Source: Neomegalonema sp. (GTDB taxonomy: Bacteria > Pseudomonadota > Alphaproteobacteria > Rhodobacterales > Rhodobacteraceae). Taken from it: DNA of 64,000 bases. A program made the translations under genes and the position numbers. The notes beneath the pieces are model-generated. The model was not told the DNA's origin and did no database searches. It was given only the letters and a program-made list of their open reading frames with translations. The number at the start of each line of letters is the position of its first letter. The first letter of the stretch is position 1. Shown here one piece after another: positions 9,480 to 17,233 of the stretch. Location: contig NZ_JAQTXI010000007.1 of the NCBI RefSeq assembly GCF_028688855.1, positions 1-64,000 on the forward strand, read 5' to 3'.

Positions 9480-9498
9480 ATGATCGTTTTCGATTGAC
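9480..9498 (-). promoter_or_regulatory. Candidate RhaR operator, site 2 (inverted)
   Basis: On the plus strand this reads ATGATCG-N5-GATTGAC, the exact reverse complement of the fixed positions of site 1. The centres are 53 bp apart, about five helical turns, which would suit one repressor bridging both promoters by a DNA loop. It lies 80 bp before the rhaD start. Confidence 0.6.
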
Positions 9499-9577
9499 TT
9501 ATGCGCGGCTCTGAGGAAAGCCTCGGCGGAAGGCCCTTCCCTGTCCTCAGAACCAATTCCCTCAGGAGCATATCCCA

Positions 9578-11680
9578 ATGTCCGATCTTGCGCCCTCCAA
9601 TCGTCTGGAGATTCTGTGGGACGACGCCAAGGCGGCGGGCATGAGCGAATCCGGAAAGCTGCTCTATCGCTCGAATCTGCTCGGCTCCGACAAGCGCGTG
9701 ACCAATTACGGCGGGGGCAACACCTCGGCCAAGGTCATGGAGGCCGATCCGCTCTCGGGCGAGCCGGTCGAAGTGCTGTGGGTCAAGGGCTCGGGCGGCG
9801 ACATCGGCTCGATGAAGATGGACGGCTTCTCCACGCTCTACATGGACAAGCTGCGGGCCCTGAAGGGGAAATACCGCGGCCTCGCCCATGAGGACGAGAT
9901 GGTGGGCTATCTGCCCCATTGCACCTTCAACCTCAACGCCCGCGCCGCCTCCATCGACACGCCCCTGCACGCCTATGTCCCGCGCAAACATGTGGACCAC
10001 GTGCATTCGGACGCCATCATCGCCATCGCCGCCTCCGCCGACTCCAGAGCCCTGACGCAGGAGATCTTCGGCGAGGACATCGGCTGGCTGCCCTGGAAGA
10101 AGCCGGGCTATGAGCTGGGGCTCTGGCTGGAGAAATTCGCGACCGAGAATCCGCAGGCGCGGGGCTGCGTGCTCGAATCGCATGGGCTCTTCACCTGGGC
10201 CGACGACGCCAGGGACTGCTATCTGACCACGCTGGAGATCATCAACAAGGCTTACGCCTGGCTCGAACAGAGGACGGCGGGCGTCCCTGTCTTCGGCGGC
10301 GCAGCAAAGCCGACCCTGCCGCCCGAAGAGCGTCGCCGCATCGCCGCGCGGCTGATGCCGGTCATTCGCGGGCTGATCTCGAAGGAGCGCCACAAGGTCG
10401 GGCATTTCGACGACCAGCAGGCGGTGCTCGAGTTCGTCGGCTCAAGGCGGCTGGAGGAGCTGGCGGCGCTCGGCACCTCCTGCCCGGACCATTTCCTGCG
10501 CACCAAGATCCGGCCTCTGGTGGTGGATTTCGATCCCGCCGCGCCGGATCTGGAGAAGACCCTCGCCGGACTCCCCGCCGCCGTCGAGTCCTATCGTCAG
10601 GATTACGCCGCCTATTACGAGCGCTGCAAACGTCCCGATTCTCCGGCCATCCGCGACCCCAATGCGGTGATCTATCTGGTTCCGGGGGTGGGGATGATCT
10701 CCTTCGCGCTGGACAAGGCCACGGCGCGGATCTCGGGCGAATTCTACGTCAACGCGATCAACGTCATGCGCGGAAGCTCGGCGATCAGCGAATATCGCGG
10801 CCTGCCCGAGCAGGAGGCCTTCGACATCGAATACTGGCTTCTGGAGGAGGCCAAGCTCCAGCGCATGCCCAGGCCGAAAAGCCTCGCGGGGCGCGTGGCG
10901 CTGATCACCGGCGCGGCGGGCGGCATCGGGGCGGCCACGGCGCGCAAATATCTGGCGGAAGGCGCCTGCGTCATGCTGGCCGACATCGACGCCGCCGCTC
11001 TGGAGGAGGTGCGCCAGGGTTTCGCCGGAGGCTTCGGCGCCGACGTGGTGCGGAGCGTCGCGCTCAACGTCACCGACGAGGCGGGCGTGATCGGGGCCTA
11101 TGCGGAGGTCGCGCGGGAGTTCGGCGGCGTGGACATCCTCGTCTCCAATGCGGGCATCGCCTCTTCGGCGCCGGTCGAGGAGACCACGCTTGAGCTCTGG
11201 AACAGGAACATGTCCATCCTCTCGACGGGCTATTTCCTCGTCAGCCGCGAGGCCTTCAAGCTGCTGAAGGCTCAGGGGATCGGGGGCGCCGTCGTCTTCG
11301 TGGCCTCCAAGAACGGACTTGCGGCCTCGCCGGGGGCCTCGGCCTATTGCACGGCCAAGGCCTCGGAGATCCACCTCGCCCGCTGCCTCGCGCTGGAAGG
11401 CGCGCCCGCCGGAATCCGCGTCAATGTGGTGAACCCCGACGCGGTGCTGCGCGGCTCGAAGATCTGGTCCGGCGAATGGCTGGATCAGCGCGCCTCCACC
11501 TACAAGACCGACAAGGAAGGCCTCGAGGAGATGTATCGTCAGCGCAGCCTGCTGAAGCGCTCGGTGCTGCCCGAGGACATCGCCGAGGCCAATTACTTCT
11601 TCGCCTCCGATCTCAGCGCCAAATCCACGGGCAACATCGTCAATGTGGACGCGGGCAACGTCCAGGCCTTCACGCGCTGA
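9578..11680 (+). CDS. rhaD: Bifunctional rhamnulose-1-phosphate aldolase / lactaldehyde dehydrogenase RhaD
   Basis: A 700-residue fusion enzyme. Roughly residues 20-400 form a class II (zinc) aldolase domain with the metal-binding stretch HVDHVHSDAI, cleaving L-rhamnulose-1-phosphate to dihydroxyacetone phosphate and L-lactaldehyde. From about residue 437 to the end is a short-chain dehydrogenase with the Rossmann motif TGAAGGIGAATA, SNAG, and active-site YCTAK, which oxidises lactaldehyde. This fusion is well known in rhamnose pathways of Alphaproteobacteria and others. The start has AGGAGC ten bases upstream. It is followed after 22 bp by rhaI, and transcribed divergently from rhaR. Confidence 0.93.
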   Translation: MSDLAPSNRLEILWDDAKAAGMSESGKLLYRSNLLGSDKRVTNYGGGNTSAKVMEADPLSGEPVEVLWVKGSGGDIGSMKMDGFSTLYMDKLRALKGKYRGLAHEDEMVGYLPHCTFNLNARAASIDTPLHAYVPRKHVDHVHSDAIIAIAASADSRALTQEIFGEDIGWLPWKKPGYELGLWLEKFATENPQARGCVLESHGLFTWADDARDCYLTTLEIINKAYAWLEQRTAGVPVFGGAAKPTLPPEERRRIAARLMPVIRGLISKERHKVGHFDDQQAVLEFVGSRRLEELAALGTSCPDHFLRTKIRPLVVDFDPAAPDLEKTLAGLPAAVESYRQDYAAYYERCKRPDSPAIRDPNAVIYLVPGVGMISFALDKATARISGEFYVNAINVMRGSSAISEYRGLPEQEAFDIEYWLLEEAKLQRMPRPKSLAGRVALITGAAGGIGAATARKYLAEGACVMLADIDAAALEEVRQGFAGGFGADVVRSVALNVTDEAGVIGAYAEVAREFGGVDILVSNAGIASSAPVEETTLELWNRNMSILSTGYFLVSREAFKLLKAQGIGGAVVFVASKNGLAASPGASAYCTAKASEIHLARCLALEGAPAGIRVNVVNPDAVLRGSKIWSGEWLDQRASTYKTDKEGLEEMYRQRSLLKRSVLPEDIAEANYFFASDLSAKSTGNIVNVDAGNVQAFTR

Positions 11681-11702
11681 ACCGCCGGAAAGGGAGGAAA
11701 CC

Positions 11703-12980
11703 ATGAAGATTCAGGACTCCGTCCTCGGCGAGGCGAACGCCCGCCGCGAAGCCGATCTGCGCCGCGATTACGAAAGCCTCGGCGAGCGTCTGGCGCGGCG
11801 CGGAATTGCAATCGACGCGATCAAGGCGAAGATCGCGGCCTTTGGAATCGCGCTCCCGAGCTGGGCGGCGGGCACGGGCGGCACGCGCTTCGCCCGTTTC
11901 CCCGGCGCGGGCGAGCCGCGCGACGTCTTCGACAAGATCGACGATTGCGGCGCAGTCCATCGCCTGACGGGGCTGGCTCCGGCGATTTCGCTGCATATCC
12001 CCTGGGACAAGGCGGATCCGGCGGCGCTTCTGGCGCGGGCGGGCGAGCATGGGCTGATCTTCGACGCGGTGAACTCCAACACCTTTCAGGATCACCCGGA
12101 TCTCCCTCTGAGCTTCAAATACGGCTCGCTTTCGCATGTGGACAAGGCCGTGCGGGATCAGGCCGTGGCGCATAATCTGGATTGCGTCGAGCTGGGGCGG
12201 AAGATCGGCTCGAAGGCGCTGTCCATCTGGATCGGCGACGGCTCGAACTTCCCCGGACAAGCCGACTTCACTCGTCAGCTCGACCGCTATCTGGAAAGCG
12301 CCCACCGCATTTACGCGGGCCTCCCGGAGGATTGGCGGCTCTTCGTCGAGCATAAGATGTATGAGCCCGCCTTTTACTCCACCGTGGTTCAGGATTGGGG
12401 CACGAGCTATCTCATCGCGCAGGAGTTGGGCGCAAAAGCCGCTTGCCTCGTGGATCTCGGGCATCATGCGCCGAACGTGAACATCGAGATGATCGTGGCG
12501 CGGCTGATCCGCTTCGGCAAGCTGGCGGGCTTTCACTTCAACGACAGCAAATACGGCGACGACGATCTCGACGCGGGCGTGATCGACCCTTACCGGCTCT
12601 TCCTCGTCTTCAACGAATTGGTCAACGCCGAGGGGACGCCCGGCTTTTCTCCCGCCTATATGCTGGACGAAAGCCATAACGTCACCGATCCGCTGGAGAG
12701 CATGATGGCTTCGGCCATGGAGGTGGCGCGCGCCCATGCTCAGGCGCTGCTGGTGGATCGCGCGGCCCTGCGCGCCCATCAGGAGAGCAACGACGCCCTC
12801 ATGGCCTCCGAGACTCTGAAGACCGCCTTCCGCACCGACGTCGAGCCGATCCTCGCCATGGCGCGTCTGGAGAAGGGCGCCGCCATAGATCCCGTGGCCG
12901 CCTTCCGCGCTTTGGGCTATCGGGCTCAGGCGGCGGCGCAGCGTCCGAAGGTTTCGGGCGCGGGCGGCGGCATCGTCTGA
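11703..12980 (+). CDS. rhaI: L-rhamnose isomerase RhaI
   Basis: A 425-residue L-rhamnose isomerase of the actinobacterial/alphaproteobacterial (RhaI) type, converting L-rhamnose to L-rhamnulose in the cytoplasm. The TIM-barrel metal site is recognisable from VEHKMYEP, VDLGHH and FHFNDSKYGDDDLDAG, which carry the Glu/Asp/His ligands. The ATG at 11703 has GGGAGG seven bases upstream; an earlier in-frame ATG inside rhaD has no support. It is the second gene of the rhaDI unit and ends just before the hairpin at 12987-13008. Together with RhaM, RhaK and RhaD it completes the phosphorylated rhamnose pathway. Confidence 0.93.
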   Translation: MKIQDSVLGEANARREADLRRDYESLGERLARRGIAIDAIKAKIAAFGIALPSWAAGTGGTRFARFPGAGEPRDVFDKIDDCGAVHRLTGLAPAISLHIPWDKADPAALLARAGEHGLIFDAVNSNTFQDHPDLPLSFKYGSLSHVDKAVRDQAVAHNLDCVELGRKIGSKALSIWIGDGSNFPGQADFTRQLDRYLESAHRIYAGLPEDWRLFVEHKMYEPAFYSTVVQDWGTSYLIAQELGAKAACLVDLGHHAPNVNIEMIVARLIRFGKLAGFHFNDSKYGDDDLDAGVIDPYRLFLVFNELVNAEGTPGFSPAYMLDESHNVTDPLESMMASAMEVARAHAQALLVDRAALRAHQESNDALMASETLKTAFRTDVEPILAMARLEKGAAIDPVAAFRALGYRAQAAAQRPKVSGAGGGIV

Positions 12981-12986
12981 ACATCG

Positions 12987-13008
12987 GGGCGATCTTGCGA
13001 GGTCGCCC
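12987..13008 (+). terminator. Hairpin after rhaI
   Basis: GGGCGATC pairs with GGTCGCCC (eight pairs, one G-T wobble) around a TTGCGA loop, starting 6 bp after the rhaI stop. No T-run follows, only an A+T-rich stretch, so it may act as a weak or Rho-assisted terminator of rhaDI. Confidence 0.5.
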
Positions 13009-13163
13009 TGAAAATATATGATAAGTGGAGAAAATATCCGCAAAATCATCATATCAATATTGCTTTTCCTGGCCTCCCATGCTCTGCTGATCTTCAGAAA
13101 CGGCGTTTCGAATCCGCAAGGCCGGATTCCACATCGACCGGACATCTTCAGGGAGAAACGACG
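13009..13163 (+). promoter_or_regulatory. A+T-rich promoter region before second GH105 gene
   Basis: This is one of the lowest-GC stretches in the window. Arms ATATGAT (13016-13022) and ATCATAT (13048-13054) form an inverted repeat. TATGAT at 13017-13022 with TTGCGA at 12995-13000 gives a 16-bp spacing compatible with a sigma-70-type promoter. It does not contain the GTCAATC-N5-CGATCAT pattern, so a second regulator may control the downstream pectin genes. Confidence 0.35.
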
Positions 13164-14282
13164 ATGGATCCTTTGCTCCGGCGCAAGGAGCGCTTCGTCT
13201 CGCGCGGCGAAGTCGAGGAGTTGATCCGGCGTCTGGCCGCGAACCTCACCGCGATCAAAGACGAGACCGGCGAATTCCTGCTCCATCTGGAGGACGGCCG
13301 CGTCATCGACACCCGCGGCTGGAGCGGATGGGAATGGACTCATGGCGTCGGGCTCTACGGGCTCTTCAACGCCTGGAGGCTCTCGCAGGATCCGGCGCTT
13401 CTGCGGATCATCCTCGACTGGTTCGAGGCGCGTTTCGCTGAAGAACAAGCCACCAAGAACATCAACACCTTCGCGCCTTTCCTGACTCTCGCCTCCCTGC
13501 ACGAGATGCGGCCGAATCCCGCCTGGATCCCCTATCTGGAGACCTGGGCCGAATGGGCCATGCATGAGCTGCCCAGGACGAAGGAAGGCGGCTTCCAGCA
13601 CATCGTCTACAACAGCGTGAACCCGCAGCAGATGTGGGACGACACGCTGATGATGAGCGTGATGCCTCTGGCGAAGATCGGGCTGGTCCTGAACCGCCCC
13701 GAATATGTGGAGGAGGCGAAATATCAGTTCCTCATCCACGCCCATCATCTCGCCGACCGCGCGACGGGACTCTGGTTCCACGGCTGGACCTTCGACGGCG
13801 ATCATAATTTCGCCAGGGCCCTCTGGGCGCGCGGCAACAGCTGGATCACCATCGCGATCCCCGAATTCCTCGATCTGCTGAACCCGCCCGAGAACGACCC
13901 TCTGCGGCGACATCTGCTCTCCATCCTGCGCCGTCAGGCGGAGGCTCTGGCGCGGACGCAGGACGCCTCCGGCCTCTGGACGACCCTGCTCGACGATCCG
14001 CAGAGCTATCTGGAATCCTCGGCGGCGGCGGGCTTCGGCTATGGCCTGATGAAGGCCGTGCGCAAGGGCTATCTCGGGCGGGAATATCTCCCCGTGGCGG
14101 AGAAGGCGGTCAAGGGCGTGATCGGCAAGATCGACGCCTCCGGCGAATTGCGTCAGGTCTCCTTCGGGACGGCCATGGGCGCCGACCTCGATTATTACCG
14201 GGGAATCCGCCTCACCTCGACGCCCTATGGACAGGCCATGGCGCTGCTCTGCCTCTCCGAGCATCTGCGCTCCTATATCTGA
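13164..14282 (+). CDS. GH105 unsaturated rhamnogalacturonyl hydrolase (second copy)
   Basis: A 372-residue GH88/GH105-family hydrolase, divergent from the copy at 1102. Family blocks are WEWTHGVGLYGLFNAW near the N-terminus, QMWDDTLMMSVMPLAKIG with the aspartate region near residue 155, RGNSWITIAI, and YLESSAAAGFGYGLM toward the C-terminus. No signal peptide is present, so it likely removes the unsaturated uronyl end from imported oligosaccharides. GGGAGAAACGACG precedes the ATG. The last codons and the stop lie inside the first unit of a short tandem duplication (14276-14320). Two GH105 paralogues in one locus suggest different chain length or linkage preference. Confidence 0.88.
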   Translation: MDPLLRRKERFVSRGEVEELIRRLAANLTAIKDETGEFLLHLEDGRVIDTRGWSGWEWTHGVGLYGLFNAWRLSQDPALLRIILDWFEARFAEEQATKNINTFAPFLTLASLHEMRPNPAWIPYLETWAEWAMHELPRTKEGGFQHIVYNSVNPQQMWDDTLMMSVMPLAKIGLVLNRPEYVEEAKYQFLIHAHHLADRATGLWFHGWTFDGDHNFARALWARGNSWITIAIPEFLDLLNPPENDPLRRHLLSILRRQAEALARTQDASGLWTTLLDDPQSYLESSAAAGFGYGLMKAVRKGYLGREYLPVAEKAVKGVIGKIDASGELRQVSFGTAMGADLDYYRGIRLTSTPYGQAMALLCLSEHLRSYI

Positions 14283-14320
14283 CGCCTTCCGGCGCGCTTG
14301 TATCTGGCGCCTTCCGGCGC
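14276..14320 (+). repeat. 20-bp tandem duplication across a gene end
   Basis: TATCTGACGCCTTCCGGCGC at 14276-14295 recurs with one change (A to G at its seventh base) at 14301-14320. The first copy contains the stop codon of the second GH105 gene. Each copy can fold as a short hairpin with CGCC and GGCG arms around TTCC. It could act as a weak processing or terminator element between the GH105 and GH4 genes. Confidence 0.7.
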
Positions 14321-14335
14321 AATGGAGAATCCTCA

Positions 14336-15727
14336 ATGTCCGGCTCCGCGACTTCGGAAATCACGCTGGCCTATATCGGCGGCGGCTCTCTGAACTGGGC
14401 TCAGGTGCTGATGGCCGACCTCGTCCATGACGGAACGGTCTCCGGCGAGATCCGCCTCTACGACCTCGACGAGGAGGCCGCCCGCCGCAACGCCGCCCTC
14501 GGCGAGCGCCTGTCTCGGGCTCATGGGCGGAATCTGCGCTACAAGGCGGTCCCGAAGCTCGCCGAAGCCCTGACCGGCGCGGATTTCGTGGTGGTCTCGA
14601 TCCTGCCGGGCTCCTTCGAGGACATGGCTCAGGATCTCGGCTTGCCGGAAGGCGAGGGCGTCCGGCAATCGGTGGGCGACACGGTGGGGCCGGGCGGATT
14701 CCTCCGCGCCATGCGGGCCATTCCGCAGATGGCCGCCATCGGCGAAGCGATCCGCGCCCATGCGCCTCAGGCCTACGTCTGCAATCTGACCAATCCCATG
14801 TCGGTTCTGACCGGCGCGCTTCACGCCGCCTATCCGGGAATCAGGGCCTGGGGCGAATGCCATGAAGTGACCAAGCTGCGGCATATCCTCGCCTGGCTGG
14901 CCAACCGGAAGGCGGGAGAAATCCGCTACGACTTCCGCGACGTTCAGGCGAACGTGCTGGGCGTGAATCACTTCACCTTCGTGGATCGGGCCTTCGTCGG
15001 CGGAGAGGACATGCTCCCGGCTTATCTCGCCTTCGCGGCGGAGCATCGGGCGAAGGGCTGGCGGCCTGCGCCGCTGGATCCGGAGAACGAGGTCCAGCGC
15101 TATTTCGAGGACGTCAACCGCGTGAAGTTCGACCTCGCGGCGCGTTTCGGGATCGCGGCGGCGGCGGGAGACCGCCACCTCGCCGAGTTCCTGCCTGCGA
15201 GCTGGTATCTCGGCGACAACGAGGGCTGGGGCTTCGGCCTGACGCCCGTCTCCTGGCGCCGCAAGGATCGCGACGCCCGACGCGCCGCCGCCCGGGAGGC
15301 GCAGCAGACCAATGAGGCGCCGCCTCTGCGCGCGGCTTCGGAAGAGGCGCTCGTCGCCCAGATCCGGGCTCTGACGCGGGGCGAAACCCTGGTCGTCAAC
15401 GCCAATCTCCCCAATCGCGGCCAGCTTGAGGGCTTCGCGCCGGGAACCATCGTCGAGACCAACGCCCTGTTCTCGGGTCTGGGCGTGCAGGCGGTCGCGG
15501 CGGGGCGTCTGCCTCCGGCGGTGGAGGCGCTCGTCAAGCCCCATGCGGATCGTCAGAACGCCGTGCTTGCGGCGGTTCTCGCGGAGGACGCCCCGACGCT
15601 GGAGGGGCTTTTCCTCTCCGATCCGCTCAATGCGCCCCTGGGGCCCGATCGCGCCGCCGGGCTCTTCCGGGCCATGGCGGCCGCCACCGCCGAACGCCTG
15701 CCGCCCGCTCTGCGCAGATACGGCTGA
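14336..15727 (+). CDS. GH4 family glycosidase, probable alpha-galacturonidase
   Basis: A 463-residue NAD+- and metal-dependent GH4 enzyme. The N-terminal Rossmann region reads AYIGGGSLNWAQVLMADL; the family block NLTNPMSVLT is intact. The metal ligands appear as the Cys of GECHEV and the His of GVNHF, as in alpha-galacturonidases and alpha-glucosidases of the family. GH4 enzymes cleave by an oxidation-elimination mechanism rather than acid/base hydrolysis. Being flanked by GH105 and a solute-binding protein in a pectin locus argues for galacturonides as substrate, similar to LplD; alpha-glucosidase or alpha-galactosidase activity is the alternative. No signal peptide. Confidence 0.82.
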   Translation: MSGSATSEITLAYIGGGSLNWAQVLMADLVHDGTVSGEIRLYDLDEEAARRNAALGERLSRAHGRNLRYKAVPKLAEALTGADFVVVSILPGSFEDMAQDLGLPEGEGVRQSVGDTVGPGGFLRAMRAIPQMAAIGEAIRAHAPQAYVCNLTNPMSVLTGALHAAYPGIRAWGECHEVTKLRHILAWLANRKAGEIRYDFRDVQANVLGVNHFTFVDRAFVGGEDMLPAYLAFAAEHRAKGWRPAPLDPENEVQRYFEDVNRVKFDLAARFGIAAAAGDRHLAEFLPASWYLGDNEGWGFGLTPVSWRRKDRDARRAAAREAQQTNEAPPLRAASEEALVAQIRALTRGETLVVNANLPNRGQLEGFAPGTIVETNALFSGLGVQAVAAGRLPPAVEALVKPHADRQNAVLAAVLAEDAPTLEGLFLSDPLNAPLGPDRAAGLFRAMAAATAERLPPALRRYG

Positions 15728-15784
15728 GGGGTCTCGTTCACATCACGGGGCGCCCGCCAGAGGCGCCTTTTCGGGAGGAAACCA

Positions 15785-17029
15785 ATGACAAGGACCATCT
15801 TCGGCGCCTTCGCGCTGAGTCTCGGCTTCGTCGGCGCGGCTTCGTCGGCGGAGCTGCGCATGTCCTGGTGGGGCGGCGACGGACGCCACGTCGCCACTCA
15901 GGAGGCCCTGAAATATTGCGGCGGCAAGCTCGGCCACAGCGTCAAGCCGGAGTTCGCCGGCTTCGAAGGCTATCTGGAGCGCCTCAGCACCCAGCTCGCG
16001 GGCCGCACCGAAGCCGACATCCTGCAGGTGGACTGGCCCTGGCTGCATCAGTTCTCGCGCGACGGCTCGGGCTTCGCCGATCTGCGGGAGCTCGCGGACT
16101 CCATCGACCTCGACCAGTGGAACGAAGGCCAGCTCGCCCCCGTCACCCTGAACGGCAAGCTGAACGGCGCGCCCGTCTCGGTGACCGGCGCCATTCCCTT
16201 CTTCAACGTCGAGGCCTTCAGGCGCCATGGCCTCGACCTGCCGAAGACCTGGGAGGATCTCGCCGCTGCGGCCAGGGTGATGAATCCCGAGGGCGCCTGG
16301 CCCTATGACGCCACCAAGGTGATCCTCATGTTCACCATCGAGTCCCTGACGGCGCAAGCCTCCGGCCTGGAGTTCGTCGATCCCGAGACGGGCGAGATCG
16401 CCTGGACGAAGGAGGATCTCGTCAAGGCGCTGAACCATTATCGATGGATGGTGGATCAGGGGATCCTGCGGCCCTGGCGGACGGCGGCGGCGGTCGGCAA
16501 CGTCGAGGTCTTCGACGATCCGGCCTGGGGCGAAGGCCGGGTCGGGGGCACGCTCTTCTGGGATTCGACCTACTCCAAATTCAACGACCCGATCCGCGAA
16601 GGACATCTGGAGCCCGTCCCGCCGATGCGCATCGAGGGCGCGAAGACGGACGGACTCTACAAGAAGCCTTCCATGGTCTTCGCGGTGTCGCGCAACTCCC
16701 GCGATCCGAAGGCCGCCGCCCAGGTGATCGACTGCCTGCTGAACGATCCCGAGGCGATCCGGATCCTCGGCGTCAGCCGGGGCCTGCCCGCCTCCGCCGT
16801 GGCGCGCCGGACGCTGGAGGAGGCCGGACAGCTCGGCGCGGCCAACGTCGAGGCGGCGCGGATCGTGGCCGAAGCCACCGGACCCGCCATGTCGCCCCTG
16901 ATCGAGCATCCGGCGGTTCAGGAGGTCTTCCTCACCAACATCGAGGAATTCGCCTATGGCCGCGTGACCGCCGAAGAGGCCGCCGACCGGATCCTGAGCG
17001 ATCTGCGCCGCGCCCTGCGCCGACTCTGA
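15785..17029 (+). CDS. Family-1 sugar-binding protein of an ABC importer
   Basis: A 414-residue extracellular solute-binding protein. A Sec signal peptide (MTRTIFGAFALSLGFVGAASSAE, cleavage near residue 22) precedes a mature domain starting LRMSWWGGDGRH, typical of CUT1 (UgpB/MalE-like) receptors. The middle holds AIPFFNVEAFRRHGLDLPKT and the C-terminus the long helical segment common in this class. It follows the GH4 gene after 57 bp and ends 15 bp from the oppositely oriented ccoS. No permease or ATPase gene follows, so its CUT1 membrane partners must be elsewhere, perhaps upstream of the window. The likely ligand is a galacturonide or rhamnogalacturonan oligosaccharide, by context only. 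Confidence 0.82.
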   Translation: MTRTIFGAFALSLGFVGAASSAELRMSWWGGDGRHVATQEALKYCGGKLGHSVKPEFAGFEGYLERLSTQLAGRTEADILQVDWPWLHQFSRDGSGFADLRELADSIDLDQWNEGQLAPVTLNGKLNGAPVSVTGAIPFFNVEAFRRHGLDLPKTWEDLAAAARVMNPEGAWPYDATKVILMFTIESLTAQASGLEFVDPETGEIAWTKEDLVKALNHYRWMVDQGILRPWRTAAAVGNVEVFDDPAWGEGRVGGTLFWDSTYSKFNDPIREGHLEPVPPMRIEGAKTDGLYKKPSMVFAVSRNSRDPKAAAQVIDCLLNDPEAIRILGVSRGLPASAVARRTLEEAGQLGAANVEAARIVAEATGPAMSPLIEHPAVQEVFLTNIEEFAYGRVTAEEAADRILSDLRRALRRL

Positions 17030-17044
17030 GGGAGAGGGCCCGCT

Positions 17045-17233
17045 TCAGCCCGGACGCCCGGACTCCGGAGCTTCCGACTCCTGAGGTTCGGGCGGGCGGT
17101 CGTCGAGGAGGATGCGTTCGGCGGCGCCGTCCATGTCGTCATACTGGCCGTCGCGCATCGACCAGAGGAAGGCCGCCAGGCCGACGATTCCCATCGCCAG
17201 GGCGATGGGCAGCAAAAGCGCCATGTTCAGCAT
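17045..17233 (-). CDS. ccoS: cbb3 oxidase assembly protein CcoS
   Basis: A 62-residue single-pass membrane protein. The N-terminal hydrophobic segment is followed by the diagnostic FLWSMRDGQYDDMDGAAERIL, which defines CcoS. CcoS is needed for inserting cofactors into the CcoN subunit. The ATG at 17233 has GGGAGG seven bases upstream. Its first third overlaps the 3' end of ccoI in another frame by 95 bp, which is unusually long. The C-terminal tail is Pro/Glu-rich and variable. Confidence 0.9.
   Translation of the reverse strand: MLNMALLLPIALAMGIVGLAAFLWSMRDGQYDDMDGAAERILLDDRPPEPQESEAPESGRPG

Noticed and set aside
11670..14336. 888-residue minus-strand frame opposite rhaI and the second GH105 gene
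   Set aside because: Crosses two well-supported plus-strand genes and their spacer, with no recognisable motif.
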